Notes: generated by a model from the sequence alone, not told the origin. A stretch of 64,000 nucleotides of DNA from Panopea generosa (GCA_029582155.1 CM055896.1:11678987-11742986); one strand, 5' to 3'. Numbered from the stretch's first letter, positions 47,501 to 58,992 are shown. Numbers and translations: made by a program.

Positions 47501-50500
47501 TGCGGGGGTGATAGACACCATCAAACCATACCTGGACTACTATGAAAACCTGGGTGGAGTAGATTACAGAAGGGCAACATTCTTCTTTTTAAGGTACTGC
47601 ATTTAACATTGGATACAGGGATATGTATCTGTGTAATATTTGATGATGATGGTGGTGGGGGGCACCAGTCTGTAACAAGTAATGGGATTTTTATACCGCT
47701 GCCATTTGAAGAATGGTGAATGGGCATTAAAATCTACCCCTGTCTGCCTGTTTCTCCATCTGAGTTAAAAAGGGGCTTCTGAAGGGGTCTATGAATTTAA
47801 TTAATATTTAATATGTAATTATAAAATACAGGCTAAGTTAAATGTTTGTCAGTGTTGTTCAAATTAATAGGAGTTATGTCCCCTTAATTGGTTTCTGATC
47901 AGTAGTTGGGCATTTATGTCAACACACACATTACTAGTTTTTATTGAAAAGAAAACAATTGAATGCGGCTCTCAGTCTTACTCTGAATCAGCTAAGTTGT
48001 AGGAGATGAAAATTAAAATAATTTATTTGAGCTTGATTGCGAAGAAAGTTTAGAGCTTATATGAACGGTTCTCGAGTGGGCTTCCTGGGTAGAACCAGTA
48101 CTGAGCGTATTTTATGAGAGGCATGGGACCGAGCTGGCGATCAAACCCGCAACCTCTGGTGTGAGTGGCCAACACTCTTTCCATTAGACAACTGCCCCCG
48201 CTTATTAAAATAATTTTAAAGACAATTTATAATTAGTTGATATATATTTTTATGAAATCAAATTTATTATTCAGTATCTGTTTTGGAGCCATTACAATTA
48301 GCTCCACTGCCAGTATGTATATTGCTAATTTTAAAGTGGAAATGTTAAATGCAGGATGCTTCAAAATAAAGTCATGATTGCTGGAAAGTAGAAAATGTTG
48401 CTATCAAATTCATACAAAATAAACAATAAAATTGCACTAAAAATATGACTATAGAAACATTTTACCAACATTGGTCACTTGCAAAACTCACAATTAATGT
48501 TTAATCAATTTTGGGTAGCCATGTACTAAGCTATGTAAGTTACAACCGATACATTGATTCCAGTCACTTTATTTAGTGATGTTACAAATGCACTAGCTTC
48601 ATCTGCGCCTTCCAAATCCACCCCTCTCTCCCCCAAGTTTACCAGAAAACACATTTACTTTTCCTCCTTTCTTTTTATGATTGTGTTAATGACATTCAGT
48701 AATACATAAACAAAGACAATACAAACACATATGTACAATATTTATTATATAGTGAAAATATTCTAAATTAATTGAGATTGAGAGTGTTGTGTGCGAGTCA
48801 CCATTGATTAATATGTTGATATTTAAAGTATGTGGTAGGATGTTCCTCCTCGACCCACAACATACTCATTGATGAGGAGAGTAAATGAGTTACCATTTGG
48901 TAGCTGAAACTTAAAAAAAAAATGTTGCTGTCTAAGTGAAATGGTCATTATACAATGTAGTTAGATCAAAACCTGTGTTAGTGGTCATCTCTTATAAGTA
49001 ACCACTTGTCTTAAACAGTAACCTTTTCTTTTTACCATGTAAATAATTTAAGTTAAAGTCAACCTGTTTTTAACAGCCACCTGCATTAAGAAGTCATTTT
49101 CACTCTTTTCCTTGAGACGCTACTTAAGACAGGTTTGACTGTACTATTTTACAGTAACACTGCTGGTAATGACATAGCTGAGAAGACCATCAGTCACTGG
49201 AAAAGTGGCAATGAACGCAAGGATCTCTCCCTGAAAGACATGGAGACAGTTATACGTGTCCCAGCCTATAACACTGAACGTATGTTTATTACTTATCTAC
49301 TGGAGAATATAGTTTCTATACTGTATGATGATACTGACAGATGGGATCGTATTCACCAACCTTCTTGAGAATATTCTTAGATACGAGCTTGAAAATCCAA
49401 ATTTCAGTCTTAGATCATCTAGTTTACATTTGTGAGAGTTTATTATTAGACTATATTCTAGTATTAGATAGTCTTACATACTTCCAGGTTTTGGCCTCAA
49501 AAATGATCTCTAAGTGTGTTTTTGAAAATTCAGTTCTTGAGTTGAAGTCTAAGAACATTCTTAACAATGGTTGGTGAATATCACCTATGGAATAAGAAAA
49601 TTTTGAAATCACTTATTAAGGCTATCCTTAAAAAAAGTGTTTTCACTGCTCCTACCTACTTACTAAAAATTGCAGTTACCCAAACTTTTTTATTGCCTTT
49701 CAATGCATTTAAATTTTTTTTCATGATTTCTCTTTTCTTTTTTTTTTTAAAATGACTATGCAAAATCAAAATCTGGCAAAAAAAATAGCTACCTACCTAC
49801 CCACATGAAAAACCATAGGTCGGAGCACAGCAAACAAACATTTTTTTAAAGATGGCGTAACTTACCCAGCATATTTTTACACTGGCTTTTACTGCAGTAT
49901 TTAGTAAATTATTTTGAAGCGATTCTCTGGGTTCTTATCTGTCATCCAACATTTCTTAAACATCTGGCTAAAAGATATTTGGTAGATGTATAAGTACCAC
50001 TTTGTACTTCTTAATTACTGAGTTATTTGAAATCGGTGTTTAGCTCAGCTAAACTATTTTAACAGGCTTTACAGAATATATTTATTTTACAATAACTGTG
50101 TAGCAAATTCTTACAAGACAAATCAATCACAATTTTTTACATTACATGTGTGGACAGCAAGCAATAAACAGTGAGCAGACCCTACTATCACCTTCTTGGT
50201 CCTGAGGTATGAAATGACTATGATACATTTGTTATATTTCCGGAGGGTTTTGGCACAATGAACTTATCATGAAGAACCTAATCATTGCCTTCATGACTAA
50301 GGTACACTTGTTATGTTTCATGAGGGTTTTAGCAAAGTGAACTTATCAAGAAGAACCTTATCACTGCCTTCATGACTATGATACACTTGTTATATTTCAG
50401 GAGGGTTTTGGCAAAGTGAACTTATCAAAAAAGAACCTTATCACTGCCTTCATGACTTTGATACGCTTGTTATATTTCAGGAGGGATTTGGCAAAGTGAA

Positions 50501-51699
50501 CTTATCACGAAGACCCTTATCACCGCCTTCATGACTATGATACACTTGTTATATTTCAGGAGGGTTTTTGGCAAAGTGAACTTATCAAGAAGAATCTTAT
50601 CACTGCCTTCATGACTTTGATACGCTTGTTATATTTCAGGAGTGATTTGGCAAAGTGAACTTATCAAGAAGAACCTTATCGCTGCCTTCATGACTATGAT
50701 ACACTTGTTATATTTCAGGAGGGTTTTGGCAAAGTGAACTTATGAAGAATCTTATCACTGCCTTCATGACTATGATATGCTTGTTATATTTCAGGAGGGT
50801 TTTAGCACAATGAACTTATCACAAAGAACATTATCACTGCTTTCATGACTATGATACACTTGGTTATATTTCAGGAGAGTTTTGGCACAGTGAACTTATC
50901 AAGAAGAACCTAATCACTGCCTTCATGACTATGATAAACTTGTTATATTTCAGGAGGGTTTTAGCAAAGTGAACTTATCAAGAAGAACCTTATCACTGCC
51001 TTCATGACTATGATACACTTGTTATATTTCAGGAGGGTTTTAGCAAAGTGAACTTATCAAGAAGAACCTTATCACTGCCTTCATGACTATGATACACTTG
51101 GTTATATTTCAGGAGAGTTTTGGCACAGTGAACTTATCAAGAAGAACCTAATCACTGCCTTCATGACTATGATAAACTTGTTATATTTCAGGAGGGTTTT
51201 AGCAAAGTGAACTTATCAAGAAGAACCTTATCGCTGCCTTCATGACTATGATACACTTGTTATATTTCAGGAGGGTTTTGGCAAAGTGAACTTATGAAGA
51301 ATCTTATCACTGCCTTCATGACTTTGATACACTTATTATATTTCAGGAGAGTTTTGGCACAGTGAACTTATCAAGAAGAACCTTATCACTGCCTTCATGA
51401 CTATGATAAACTTGTTAACTTATATTTCAGGAGGGTTTTGGCACAGTGAACTTATCACGAAAAACCTTATCACTGCCTTCATTCCTTTCCTCCCTCTTGA
51501 AAGAAGTCATGTGAAACTGTGCATTAGAGATGGACTTGTCTCCAAAGGCTACTACAAATCTGATGCTGAGATATCAGACACCAAGGTACAGGAAATAGCC
51601 GATGAGTTGACATATTACCCAGAAGACATTCTGATTTTCTCTACTACAGGATGTAAGAGAGTGCATGAGAAAATTGACTTAATATTGGAGGAATTATAA
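44333..51699 (+). CDS. Torsin family AAA+ ATPase (torsin-1-like), 343 aa, five exons
   Basis: ER/nuclear-envelope lumen ATPase that remodels membrane-associated complexes with LAP1/LULL1-type cofactors (family knowledge). Exons 44333-44531, 46569-46831, 47418-47593, 49155-49279 and 51431-51699 total 1032 nt and read continuously through GT-AG junctions. Residues 1-24 form a signal peptide, followed by a hydrophobic segment (about 27-43) typical of torsin N-termini. Walker A GWTGTGKN is at 108-115 with the torsin-specific Asn. Walker B FIFDEMDK is at 173-180, the sensor-1 Asn at 214, the GFWHS block at 256-260, and the sensor-2 GCK at 328-330. Length agrees with human torsins (about 330 aa). 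It shares a divergent promoter region with the palmitoyltransferase. The intron before the last exon carries a splice-site tandem array. Confidence 0.95.
45477..46028 (-). CDS. Intronless ORF in torsin intron 1, antisense; possible repeat-derived SGNH-like fragment
   Basis: About 183 open codons on the minus strand with an internal ATG starting MASNPDEQTVILIAAGLCNL. It contains IPSASIQKYASFQILKHRL and a C-terminal segment with repeated Glu/Lys/Ile (IILEKDIMTINQEICKINTE). The pattern (hydrophobic strand ending in AAG, ATIP, later polar helix) resembles short SGNH/GDSL-type proteins found as multicopy genes in molluscs, but the catalytic His region is not visible before the stop. No introns, no known neighbour. 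It could be a retroposed gene fragment or part of a mobile element. Confidence 0.4.
   Translation of the reverse strand: MIVISGGKISQVNHAVQNKMASNPDEQTVILIAAGLCNLTEKVTCRNGTYITYHSTNKIQTFITELHEISRKLRHDTTTLFLATIPSASIQKYASFQILKHRLTETDLTTVKIQQQIILEKDIMTINQEICKINTEHCVKTVRLHRDIMRTSVKKEENMVKIKKQQPNFATQTCMMEYMQNKS
46569..46831 (+). CDS. Torsin exon 2 (Walker A)
   Basis: 263 nt. It contains LNQKLHGQHL and the nucleotide-binding loop HGWTGTGKNYVSKLVA. Acceptor AAATCTAG, donor AAG|GTAATT in phase 0. Confidence 0.95.
47418..47593 (+). CDS. Torsin exon 3 (Walker B)
   Basis: 176 nt from DKLRHTIETAI to FFFL. It carries SLFIFDEMDKMPAGVID, the Walker B acidic pair that coordinates magnesium and activates water. 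It ends with AG of the Ser213 codon at TTAAG|GTACTG. Confidence 0.95.
48031..48202 (-). mobile_element. tRNA-derived SINE, family E
   Basis: Minus strand AGCGGGGGCAGTTGTCTAAT head, GCGGGTTTGATCGCC B box, CAGTACTGGTTCTACCCAGG body. Related to 17868-18008. It lies in torsin intron 3. Confidence 0.8.
48203..48965. other. Torsin intron 3, nothing recognised
   Basis: AT-rich sequence without an identifiable exon or repeat. Confidence 0.4.
48966..49157 (+). mobile_element. MITE whose right end overlaps the torsin exon 4 acceptor
   Basis: Same family as 18541-18758: AAAACCTGTGTTAGTGGTCA at the left, AAGACAGGTTTGACTGTACT then ATTTTACAGTAA at the right. The family end elsewhere reads ATTTTACTGTAA. 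Here it reads ACAG, and that AG is the exon 4 splice acceptor. Confidence 0.7.
49155..49279 (+). CDS. Torsin exon 4 (sensor 1)
   Basis: 125 nt, from the last base of Ser213 through NTAGNDIAEKTISHWKSG and LSLKDMETVI to NTE. The sensor-1 Asn is immediately after the junction. The acceptor TTTTACAG lies in the terminal repeat of a MITE (see 48966-49157). The donor is GAAC|GTATGT. Confidence 0.93.
49618..49860. mobile_element. MITE, second copy of the 27802-28049 family
   Basis: Ends AAGGCTATCCTTAAAAAAAG and TTTTTTTAAAGATGGCGTAA are inverted. The interior carries ACCTACCCACATGAAAAACC and GGTCGGAGCACAG, matching the other copy in reverse orientation. It lies in torsin intron 4. Confidence 0.7.
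50233..51430 (+). repeat. Tandem array of duplicated 3' splice site and exon 5 start (about 15 copies)
   Basis: A unit of about 79 bp: intron end (GACTATGATACACTTGTT then ATATTTCAG) plus the first 50-odd bases of torsin exon 5, repeated about 15 times before the true exon. Most copies keep the TTTCAG acceptor and encode GFWQSELIKKNLITAF; the first two have lost the AG (TTTCCG, TTTCAT). Because 79 is not a multiple of 3, reading from one copy into the next hits a TGA soon after. Confidence 0.92.
51431..51699 (+). CDS. Torsin exon 5 (C-terminal domain, stop)
   Basis: 269 nt including TAA. It begins GFWHSELITKNLITAFIPFL and ends with the GCK sensor-2 motif and IDLILEEL. The exon start and its acceptor are the last member of a tandem array of about 15 near-identical segments. 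Only this copy continues into PFLPLERSHVKLCIR, which marks it as the real exon. Confidence 0.94.
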
Positions 51700-52196
51700 T
51701 GTAATGGATTGCAGGAAAATAATCTGTTAGATAGGTCAGTTTTTGTTTAATTTTTTAAATGATTAGGAAAAGTCGAACAGCCTTACTGGCTGGAAAAAAA
51801 AAAAAATTATTTGCTGTTTTCCATGCCTACCCATGCAAAATGACCCTATTTAAGTTCATTTTTTGCTGTCCATTTATTATTGAAAATGTACATTTCATAA
51901 AAATTCCACATTTGTATAAAAATTTAATTTCTCTGTGTGTGTGTTTGGGTGGAGAGGGAGAAGGTATAGCACATTGTATAATGTATACAATGAATGGTGG
52001 TCGGTCTACTTTGCCACTGGTCAGCATGAATTTTGGTCACCAAAGTTACAGAACTGATTGATAATTAGTAAAATTATGTGTGTCATACATACATGTATGT
52101 ATGTTTGTATCTTTATCAGTTCTTGTACTTTCCAATAACTAGAAAATAATTCAGAAATTATTTGTATGATTTAAACTTATATTACAACATAGACAA

Positions 52197-52342
52197 ATCA
52201 CGCTCAAATTCTTCTTGGCTAGAACCAGTACTAAGCGCATGCGGATAAAGTATCTTGCACGATATCTTACATAGCTGTGGTGAAAGATCGAAACCACAAC
52301 CCTCCAATCATAGGTCTGGTGCTCTGCCACTGGACCACTTAT
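52197..52342 (-). mobile_element. tRNA-derived SINE, family D
   Basis: Minus strand GTGGTCCAGTGGCAGAGCAC head, GTTTCGATC B box, GCTTAGTACTGGTTCTAGCC tail, parallel to 28631-28787. Confidence 0.82.
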
Positions 52343-52354
52343 ATGAGAATGTGT

Positions 52355-54003
52355 GTGTGTATCAAGTGTCATAGTCACAGGTGACATAATCACACATGTC
52401 ATAATCACAGATGTAATTATCACAAGTGTCATAGTCACAGGTGACATAATCACAAGTTTCATAATCACAGGTGTCATAATCACAGGTGTCATAAACACAA
52501 GTGTCATAGTCACAATGGTCATAATCACAGGTGACATAATCACAAGTGTCAAAAGCACACATGTCATAGTCACACATGTCATAATGACAAATGACGTAAT
52601 CATAAGTGTCTTAAGTACAAGTGTCATAATCACATGTGACATAATCACAAGTGTCATAATCACAGATAACATAATCACAGGTGTCATAATCCCAAGTGAC
52701 ATAATCACAAGGTGGCATAATCACAAGTGTCAAAAGCACACATGTTATAATCACACATGTCATAATCATACATGTCATAATCATTTATGACATAATCACA
52801 AGTAATATAATCACAAGTGACATTATCATAAGTGTCATAATCACAAATGACATAATCACAAGTGTCTTCATTACAAGTGACATAAGCACAAGTGGCATAA
52901 GCACAAGTGTCATAAGAACTAGTGTCATAAAAACAGTGACATAATGACAAGTGACATAATCATAAGTAGCATAATCACAAGTAGCATAATCACAAGTGTC
53001 ATAATCACAAGTGACATAAGCACAAGTGTCAGAAGCACAAGTGACCAAATCACACGTGACATAATCACAAGTGACATAAGCACTAGTGACATAATCACAA
53101 GTGACATAAGCACAAGTGTCATAACCACAAGTGTCATAAGCAAAATTGACATAAGCACAAGTGTCATAAGCACAGGTGACGTAATCACATGTGTAATAAG
53201 CACAAGTCGCATAATCACAAGTGACATAAGCACAAGTATCATAAGCACAAGTGTCATAAGCACAAGTGCAATTACCATTTTCAAGTAACTCCTGAATTAT
53301 TTTCTGTACGATAAAAACAACACTGGAATGTCACAAGTGACATAAGCGCAATTGACATAATCACAAGTATCATAATCACAAGTGTCATAAGCACAAGTGA
53401 CATTATCACAAGTGACATAATCACATGTGACATAAGCACAAGTGTCATAAGCACAAGTGACATAATCACAAGTAGCATAATCACAAGTGTCATAAGCACA
53501 AGTGACATAATCACAAGTGACTTAAGTACAAGTGACATAATCGCAAATAGCATAATCACAAGTAGCATAATCACAAGTGTCATAAGCACACATGTCATAA
53601 GCACAAGTGATATAATCACACATGTCGTAAGCACAAGTGTCATAAGCACAAGTGTCATAAGCACAAGTGATGTAATCACAAGTGACATAAATACAGGTGA
53701 CATTATCATAAGTAGCATAATCACAAGTAGCATAATCACAAGTGCCATAATCACAAGTGACATAAATACAAGTGACACAATCACAAATGACGTAAGCAAA
53801 AGTGTCATAAGCACAAGTGTCATAATCACAAGTGTCATAAGCACAAGTGACATTATCACACATGTCATAAGCACAAGTGTCATAAACACAAATAACATAA
53901 TCACAAGTGTCATAAGCACAAGTGTCATAATCACAAGTGCAATTATCATTCTCAAGTAGCTCCTGAATTATTTTTTGTAAGATAAAAACAACACTGGAAT
54001 GGA
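52355..54003 (+). repeat. 15-bp minisatellite in two blocks, each ending in the same spacer
   Basis: Units CATAAGCACAAGTGT / CATAATCACAAGTGA, about 60 copies in 52355-53277 and about 40 in 53331-53948. Each block is followed by a 54-bp spacer (CTCCTGAATTATTTTCTGTA ... AACAACACTGGAATG) at 53278-53330 and 53949-54003. The 15-bp period keeps several frames open on both strands. Confidence 0.95.
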
Positions 54004-54402
54004 ATAATCTACTAAATTAAAGGGACACACTGCACTTCTGATAATTTTTCACCTAACACTATGTTACATGAAATGATGGAAATAAAAAATTAAATTATCC
54101 CAGCATGCAAATGGACCTTAAATTTCAATCCTATTATTTGAATTTTGAAAACGAATAAGTTACTGGTTGGACACTTGGAAGGTATCTTTTTCTGCACATT
54201 TACATGTATGAATTATTATGATAAAAACATGTATTTCAATTTTGTTCGTTTTATTGATATGATATATAAAAAATCAAGGAAAACTTTATTTAACATTGCC
54301 ATTGAAATCTGACTGAAGATTAAAGATATAAATATACCTGTTTATATATTGCTGCATAGTGCGGGTCTGTATAGACTCTTTGCTTGTTTAAGTTTTACTA
54401 AG

Positions 54403-54630
54403 GATCTCCCGTGGCCGAGTGGTCTAAGGCACTGTCTCGAGATCACTTACCTTTCACCGCTAAGGTCATAGGTTCGAGTCTAATTCTGTCCAAAAACTTT
54501 ATGTGAGAAAGTTTCCGTTACTTGCGGAGGGACGTGGTTCTACTCAGAGGTCTTCCTCCATCTGTAAAACTGGATATGCCATATATAACCTGAAATGTGG
54601 TGAAAATGGCGTTAAACCCAATTCAAAGAA
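54403..54630 (+). mobile_element. tRNA-derived SINE, family B
   Basis: Plus-strand copy: GATCTCCCGTGGCCGAGTGG, TCATAGGTTCGAGTC, TTATGTGAGAAAGTTTCCGT, GAAAATGGCGTTAAACCCAA. The clearest copy for defining A and B boxes. Confidence 0.9.
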
Positions 54631-55822
54631 CATTGATCAATGTGTTCTATTATGTTAATGAATTTCGAGAAAGTATATCAGATTGTCAGTAATGAAAGAA
54701 TAAAGAAATTCTGTGTGGATTTCAGAGCCACTTTATCAAACTATTGTAAGCGTTATCTACAGTTGACAAAATCAATAATGATATACCTTTACAAACATAT
54801 TCTGAAACTGTAACAATGGTTTGATAATGTGGATCTGAAATTCATCCTGTGTTTTGTAATCCTTTCAGTGTAAGTGTGATTGAATGTGATTTTGTCACGC
54901 GGCTCTGTGCCGTTGTTTATCTTGTATGTAAACACCTGGTTGTGTATAAACATTGGTTTAATGTTGGATGAATCATTAAGCTTGTATTGTATTTATAATA
55001 TATCTAATTATATATTACTGTATAGGAGAGTTGAACTATGATACTTAAAGACATCATTCAAATCCTGTTGTTGTAAATATACATAATTTTTGTTGTATAT
55101 CAAGTTTTTGTGTCTCTATATGAATAGTGCTTTACATGTCATTACTTTATAAACTGCTTGTTTGTTACTTTGAAAGTGCTTAATGTATTTCAGTATGATA
55201 TAAGATTGTGTATAAAAATTTTGTTATTGTTTGATACATTGTTTAGCTTATAGTGAATTTATAATGAATTCAATTATACTTAACTGTATTGGAGCGTTGA
55301 ACTATAATGATACATGTACTTAATGGTGTTGTTCAAATCCTGTAGTATTGCTATTAATCAAACATTTTTTGTTGTTTTAGAAATAAATGGATTTAACCTT
55401 TTTGTGTCAATATATGAAAAGTGCTTAATATGTCATTACTTTATAAACTGCTTGTTTGTAAATTTGAAAGTGTGTCTGTATTTCAATAATAATATAATAC
55501 AATATTCGTCCCAAGTTATGTAACATAATTTCAATCTGTAATTATTAAATATATTTGGTCTGTATTTATCAATTTGTGTTCAAAAATGCTCATTGTCTTA
55601 ATAGTTGTATTGTTGATAAGTTGATAAATGCATGATCGTATCTGATGTTTTTGTTTGGTCACATTACTTATCAGTTTAGTTGGAGGTGAGGATTCAGGAT
55701 TATCTAATTTTAATTTATTTTTTGTTGCTTCAGTAGAAGGACAACTTTGAGGATGCTGCCAATAAAAAAGTACCGGTATATGAGTATTATATAGTACATA
55801 CCTCTGTTTTTTTGCATAGTGG
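54631..55822. other. Intergenic; two related ~240 bp stretches
   Basis: 55010-55200 and 55260-55490 share ordered phrases (GAGTTGAACTATGATACTTA / GAGCGTTGAACTATAATGAT, ACTTTATAAACTGCTTGTTT), indicating an old tandem duplication. No gene recognised. Confidence 0.5.
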
Positions 55823-56115
55823 CTGGGCCAGATAAGCTCAGTCATTAGTGCATCTGACTGTCAATCCAGTGGTCCCTAGTATGAATCCCCGCCCTGTCGA
55901 CTACAATCTCCGTGATATATGATATATCAATATACAACATTGTGTCTCATTATCATTCGTCTCTCACTGCTGATTCAAGTGAGAAAGTTATCATTACTTG
56001 TGGAGATGGGGTGTGCTCAAATACTGGTTAAACTTTAGGATCCCAGGAAACAGTGGTTAGATTAACTGATCATCTGTTAGCCCTCGATAGCATAAACTGA
56101 CACTAAAAATTCAAT
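55823..56115 (+). mobile_element. tRNA-derived SINE, family A
   Basis: GGGCCAGATAAGCTCAGTCA head, AGTATGAATCCCCGCCC B box, CAATATACAACATTGTGTCT body, and a tail TAGCATAAACTGACACTAAA, AATTCAATCATT. Full length. Confidence 0.88.
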
Positions 56116-56536
56116 CATTATTCAATTTGTATAGTGGTATATTGAATTTGTAGAGTTGATTTGATTCTTGTGTATTCTCCTCCCTTAAAAAAATGTAACG
56201 TGTACTGAACGGAACACTGACCCGCCACTTTTGTATTTCCAATATCTTTGTCAATAGCGTTAATAAAATATGTATACATACGACATCAACAGTATTGAGT
56301 TTTTTATTTTATATAGTACAAAACGTTCTTTCCTATTGAAATCAAATTTTTAAGGAAATTGTGTTAATACTTTTTGAGAAAATACATAAAATGTCAGTTA
56401 CATAAACTGTCAGGTGGTGGGCTAGCTGTTCCATTCAGTATATGACCTACGCATGCAGAATTATAGAGAAATAATATAAAAATTCCAGTAAATTTATTAA
56501 TTGGAATGCCAACTGATCCCAATCACCTGCTTGATA

Positions 56537-56715
56537 GTTTAGACCAAAGATGCTTCTTCTTGAGGAACATCTGTGCATAACTAAAACTGGTATGTACTTG
56601 AGACAGCATTCTGAGCACTGCCATGCTGGAGTATCGTGCCGCAGAAAAATGGTATGATACCCACCTAGTCACATTATACTGACACCGTGCCGACCAGACC
56701 CAGAACTAACCTCTA
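56537..56715 (-). mobile_element. Partial tRNA-derived SINE, family C
   Basis: Minus strand GGTTAGTTCTGGGTCTGGTC, GTATCATACCATTTTTCTGC, AGCATGGCAGTGCTCAGAAT. The tRNA head is lost. Confidence 0.7.
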
Positions 56716-56754
56716 AATGCTAAAAAAAAAAATGGTAAATGTACCAATTTTCTG

Positions 56755-56925
56755 ATTATTGATAAAAAGAATCTTACATTAAAATTTTGTGCTTGTTTAT
56801 TATTGAATTGATCAAACTCACTAGCAAAAATGATATTATGTTTGGCATAGTCTCCATAATATATTTTTAACAACTTGTTTAATAAATTCAATAATAATTA
56901 AACACTCATTTTAAGAGCTTTTGTA
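56755..56925. mobile_element. Small MITE, relative of 27490-27665
   Basis: AAAAAGAATCTTACATT at the left and TAATAAATTCAATAATAATT near the right; CTAGCAAAAATGATATTATG in the middle matches the other copy. Confidence 0.6.
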
Positions 56926-57461
56926 TATGATGCAGAGCTAGCGTGATTTCCCACGGGTGATGGATGGAGTGTATCAGAATGACACCCATGGGTATCTGAC
57001 GATGGTCTATCTTTGAATTTACTTAATTTGTTATAACTGTTAATTTCATTGGTATGTATTTATTTCATGATTAATGATGTGTCATACAATTAAATATTGT
57101 CTTTTGTCTTTTTGTTTTTTATAAACCACATAATTTTAAAAAAATCTTATCAATCATTGTTTACATACAGTCTTGTTATTTTTTATTTGTTTTCAAACAA
57201 TATTTTACAATTTTACATCTATTGTGAAAACAAGTTCTTACAACTTTTACAAATCAAGGCAGTAGTCGAGTAGTAGCTTGCCGATGACATTGACATTTAA
57301 GTGACCTCTAAAAACCCATATGCTGTCATTTTCTCATTAAGAAATGTTTTGTTGAATAAAGTGCAATGACTAATATTAGATAAATGCAATACCCCGGTAT
57401 TTAATAACATGTTACCTGAGGCTATTGCCAGTGTGCCATAAAATATTTACCACCACTAAGT
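56926..57461. other. Intergenic, nothing recognised
   Basis: AT-rich sequence without recognisable gene or repeat. Confidence 0.4.
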
Positions 57462-58733
57462 CTTGTTAGATCACCTGAGCCGAAGGCTAACAGGTGAGCT
57501 TTTGTGATCGCCTGGTGTCCGTCATCTGTCATTAACTTTTAGCTTCTAACAACTTCTCCTGAAACCACTGGGCCAATTTTGATATAGCTTTACAGAAATG
57601 TTCCTTGGGTGACCCTCTACCAAGTTTGTTCAAGCCATCTTGATTCGTCAAAAAACATGGCCACCAGGGGGCGGGGCAAGTTTAACTAGTAAAAACTTAA
57701 AAATCTTCTTGTCAGAAACTACTGGCTCGATTTTAAAATAATTTCACAGAAATGTTCCTTGGATGACCCTCTACCAAGTTTGTTCAAGCCATCTTGATTC
57801 GTCAAAAAATCTGCAGGCCAGGGGTTGGGGTTAATTTACTATATAAGCTAAAGTAAAAACTTCTTGTCAGAAACTACTGGCTCGATTTTAAAATAATTTC
57901 ACAGAAATGTTCCTTTGGTGAACCTCTACAAAGTTTGTTCAAGCCATCTTGGTTTGTCAAAAAACAGGGTGGCCAGGGGGTGGGGTTAGTTTATTATATA
58001 AGCTATAGTAAAAACTTAAAAAATCTTCACGTCAGAAACTACTGGCTCGATTTTAAAATAATTTCACAGAAATGGTCCATGGGTGATCCTCTACCAAATT
58101 TGTTCAAGCCATCTTGATTCGTCAAAAAACATGGCCGCCAGGGTGCGGGGCAAGTTTAATAAGTAAAAACTTAAAAAATCTTAAAAAATTACTGGATCGA
58201 TTTTAAAATAATTTCACAGAAATGTTCCTTGGAGGAACACCCAACAAACCTTAGTAATTCATCAAAAAACATGGCGGCCAGGGGATGGGGTTACTATATA
58301 AGCTATAGTAAAAACTTAAACAATGTTCTTGTCAGAAACCACCGGATCAATTTTTAAACAATTTCACAGAAATGTTCCTTGGGTGACCCTTTACCAAGTT
58401 TGTTCAAGCCGTTGTAATTTGTTAAAAAACATGACCGCCACAGTGAGGTGCTAGTTTACTATATAGGAAGCTATAGTAAAAACTTTAAAAGCCTTCTTGT
58501 CAGAATCTACTGACCTGATTTCAATGTAACTTCACTGACATTTACCATGGGTGAACCTTTACCAAGTTCTCTCTTCTACGCATCTGTTACATTTTCAAAA
58601 CAAATAAAAATTCTTGCCCATCTCAATTTTCTGGAATTTTGAGTGTACATGTATTATATAATCTACTTAAGTTGGGTGACTCAAGGTCAGTCAGGTGAGT
58701 GATATAGGGCAATCTTGGCCCTCTTGTTTTCAA
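57462..58733 (+). mobile_element. Bivalve-type interspersed element with ~155-165 bp internal tandem repeats
   Basis: Opens CTTGTTAGATCACCTGAGCC and closes with CAGGTGAGTGATATAGGGCA, ATCTTGGCCCTCTTG, whose ends are partly inverted. About six internal repeats carry GTCAGAAACTACTGGCTCGA, TTCACAGAAATGTTCCTTGG, TTTGTTCAAGCCATCTTGAT and GTCAAAAAACATGGCCGCCA. No coding frame. Confidence 0.8.
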
Positions 58734-58992
58734 TATATGATCCTGGTGCTTTGACTTTTGAATGACCTTGTCTGAAACTGTAAACATTCTCACGAATGCA
58801 TGTCACTATTGGAAGTTATTCATTGTTGGGTATATATTACCATTTGCTGTAATACATTAACCATTGCCGATGTGATTTACCTTCACTTGTGTAGAAAAGA
58901 AAACGTACATAATTTATAGAATGAGCTGCAAAAAAATAAAATTGCTTATTTAGATATTGTAAAGGATCGTAACGTATTGAATAATTGCCAGG

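Noticed and set aside
50233-51430. Array units as a string of real micro-exons
   Set aside because: No donor of reasonable strength follows each coding segment, the unit length shifts frame, and the only continuation into conserved torsin sequence is at the last copy.
52151-53955. Frames of up to 224 codons rich in VIMTLVLM or CDYDTCAYDT
   Set aside because: Direct translation of the 15-bp minisatellite in several frames; open on both strands, no splice or promoter context.
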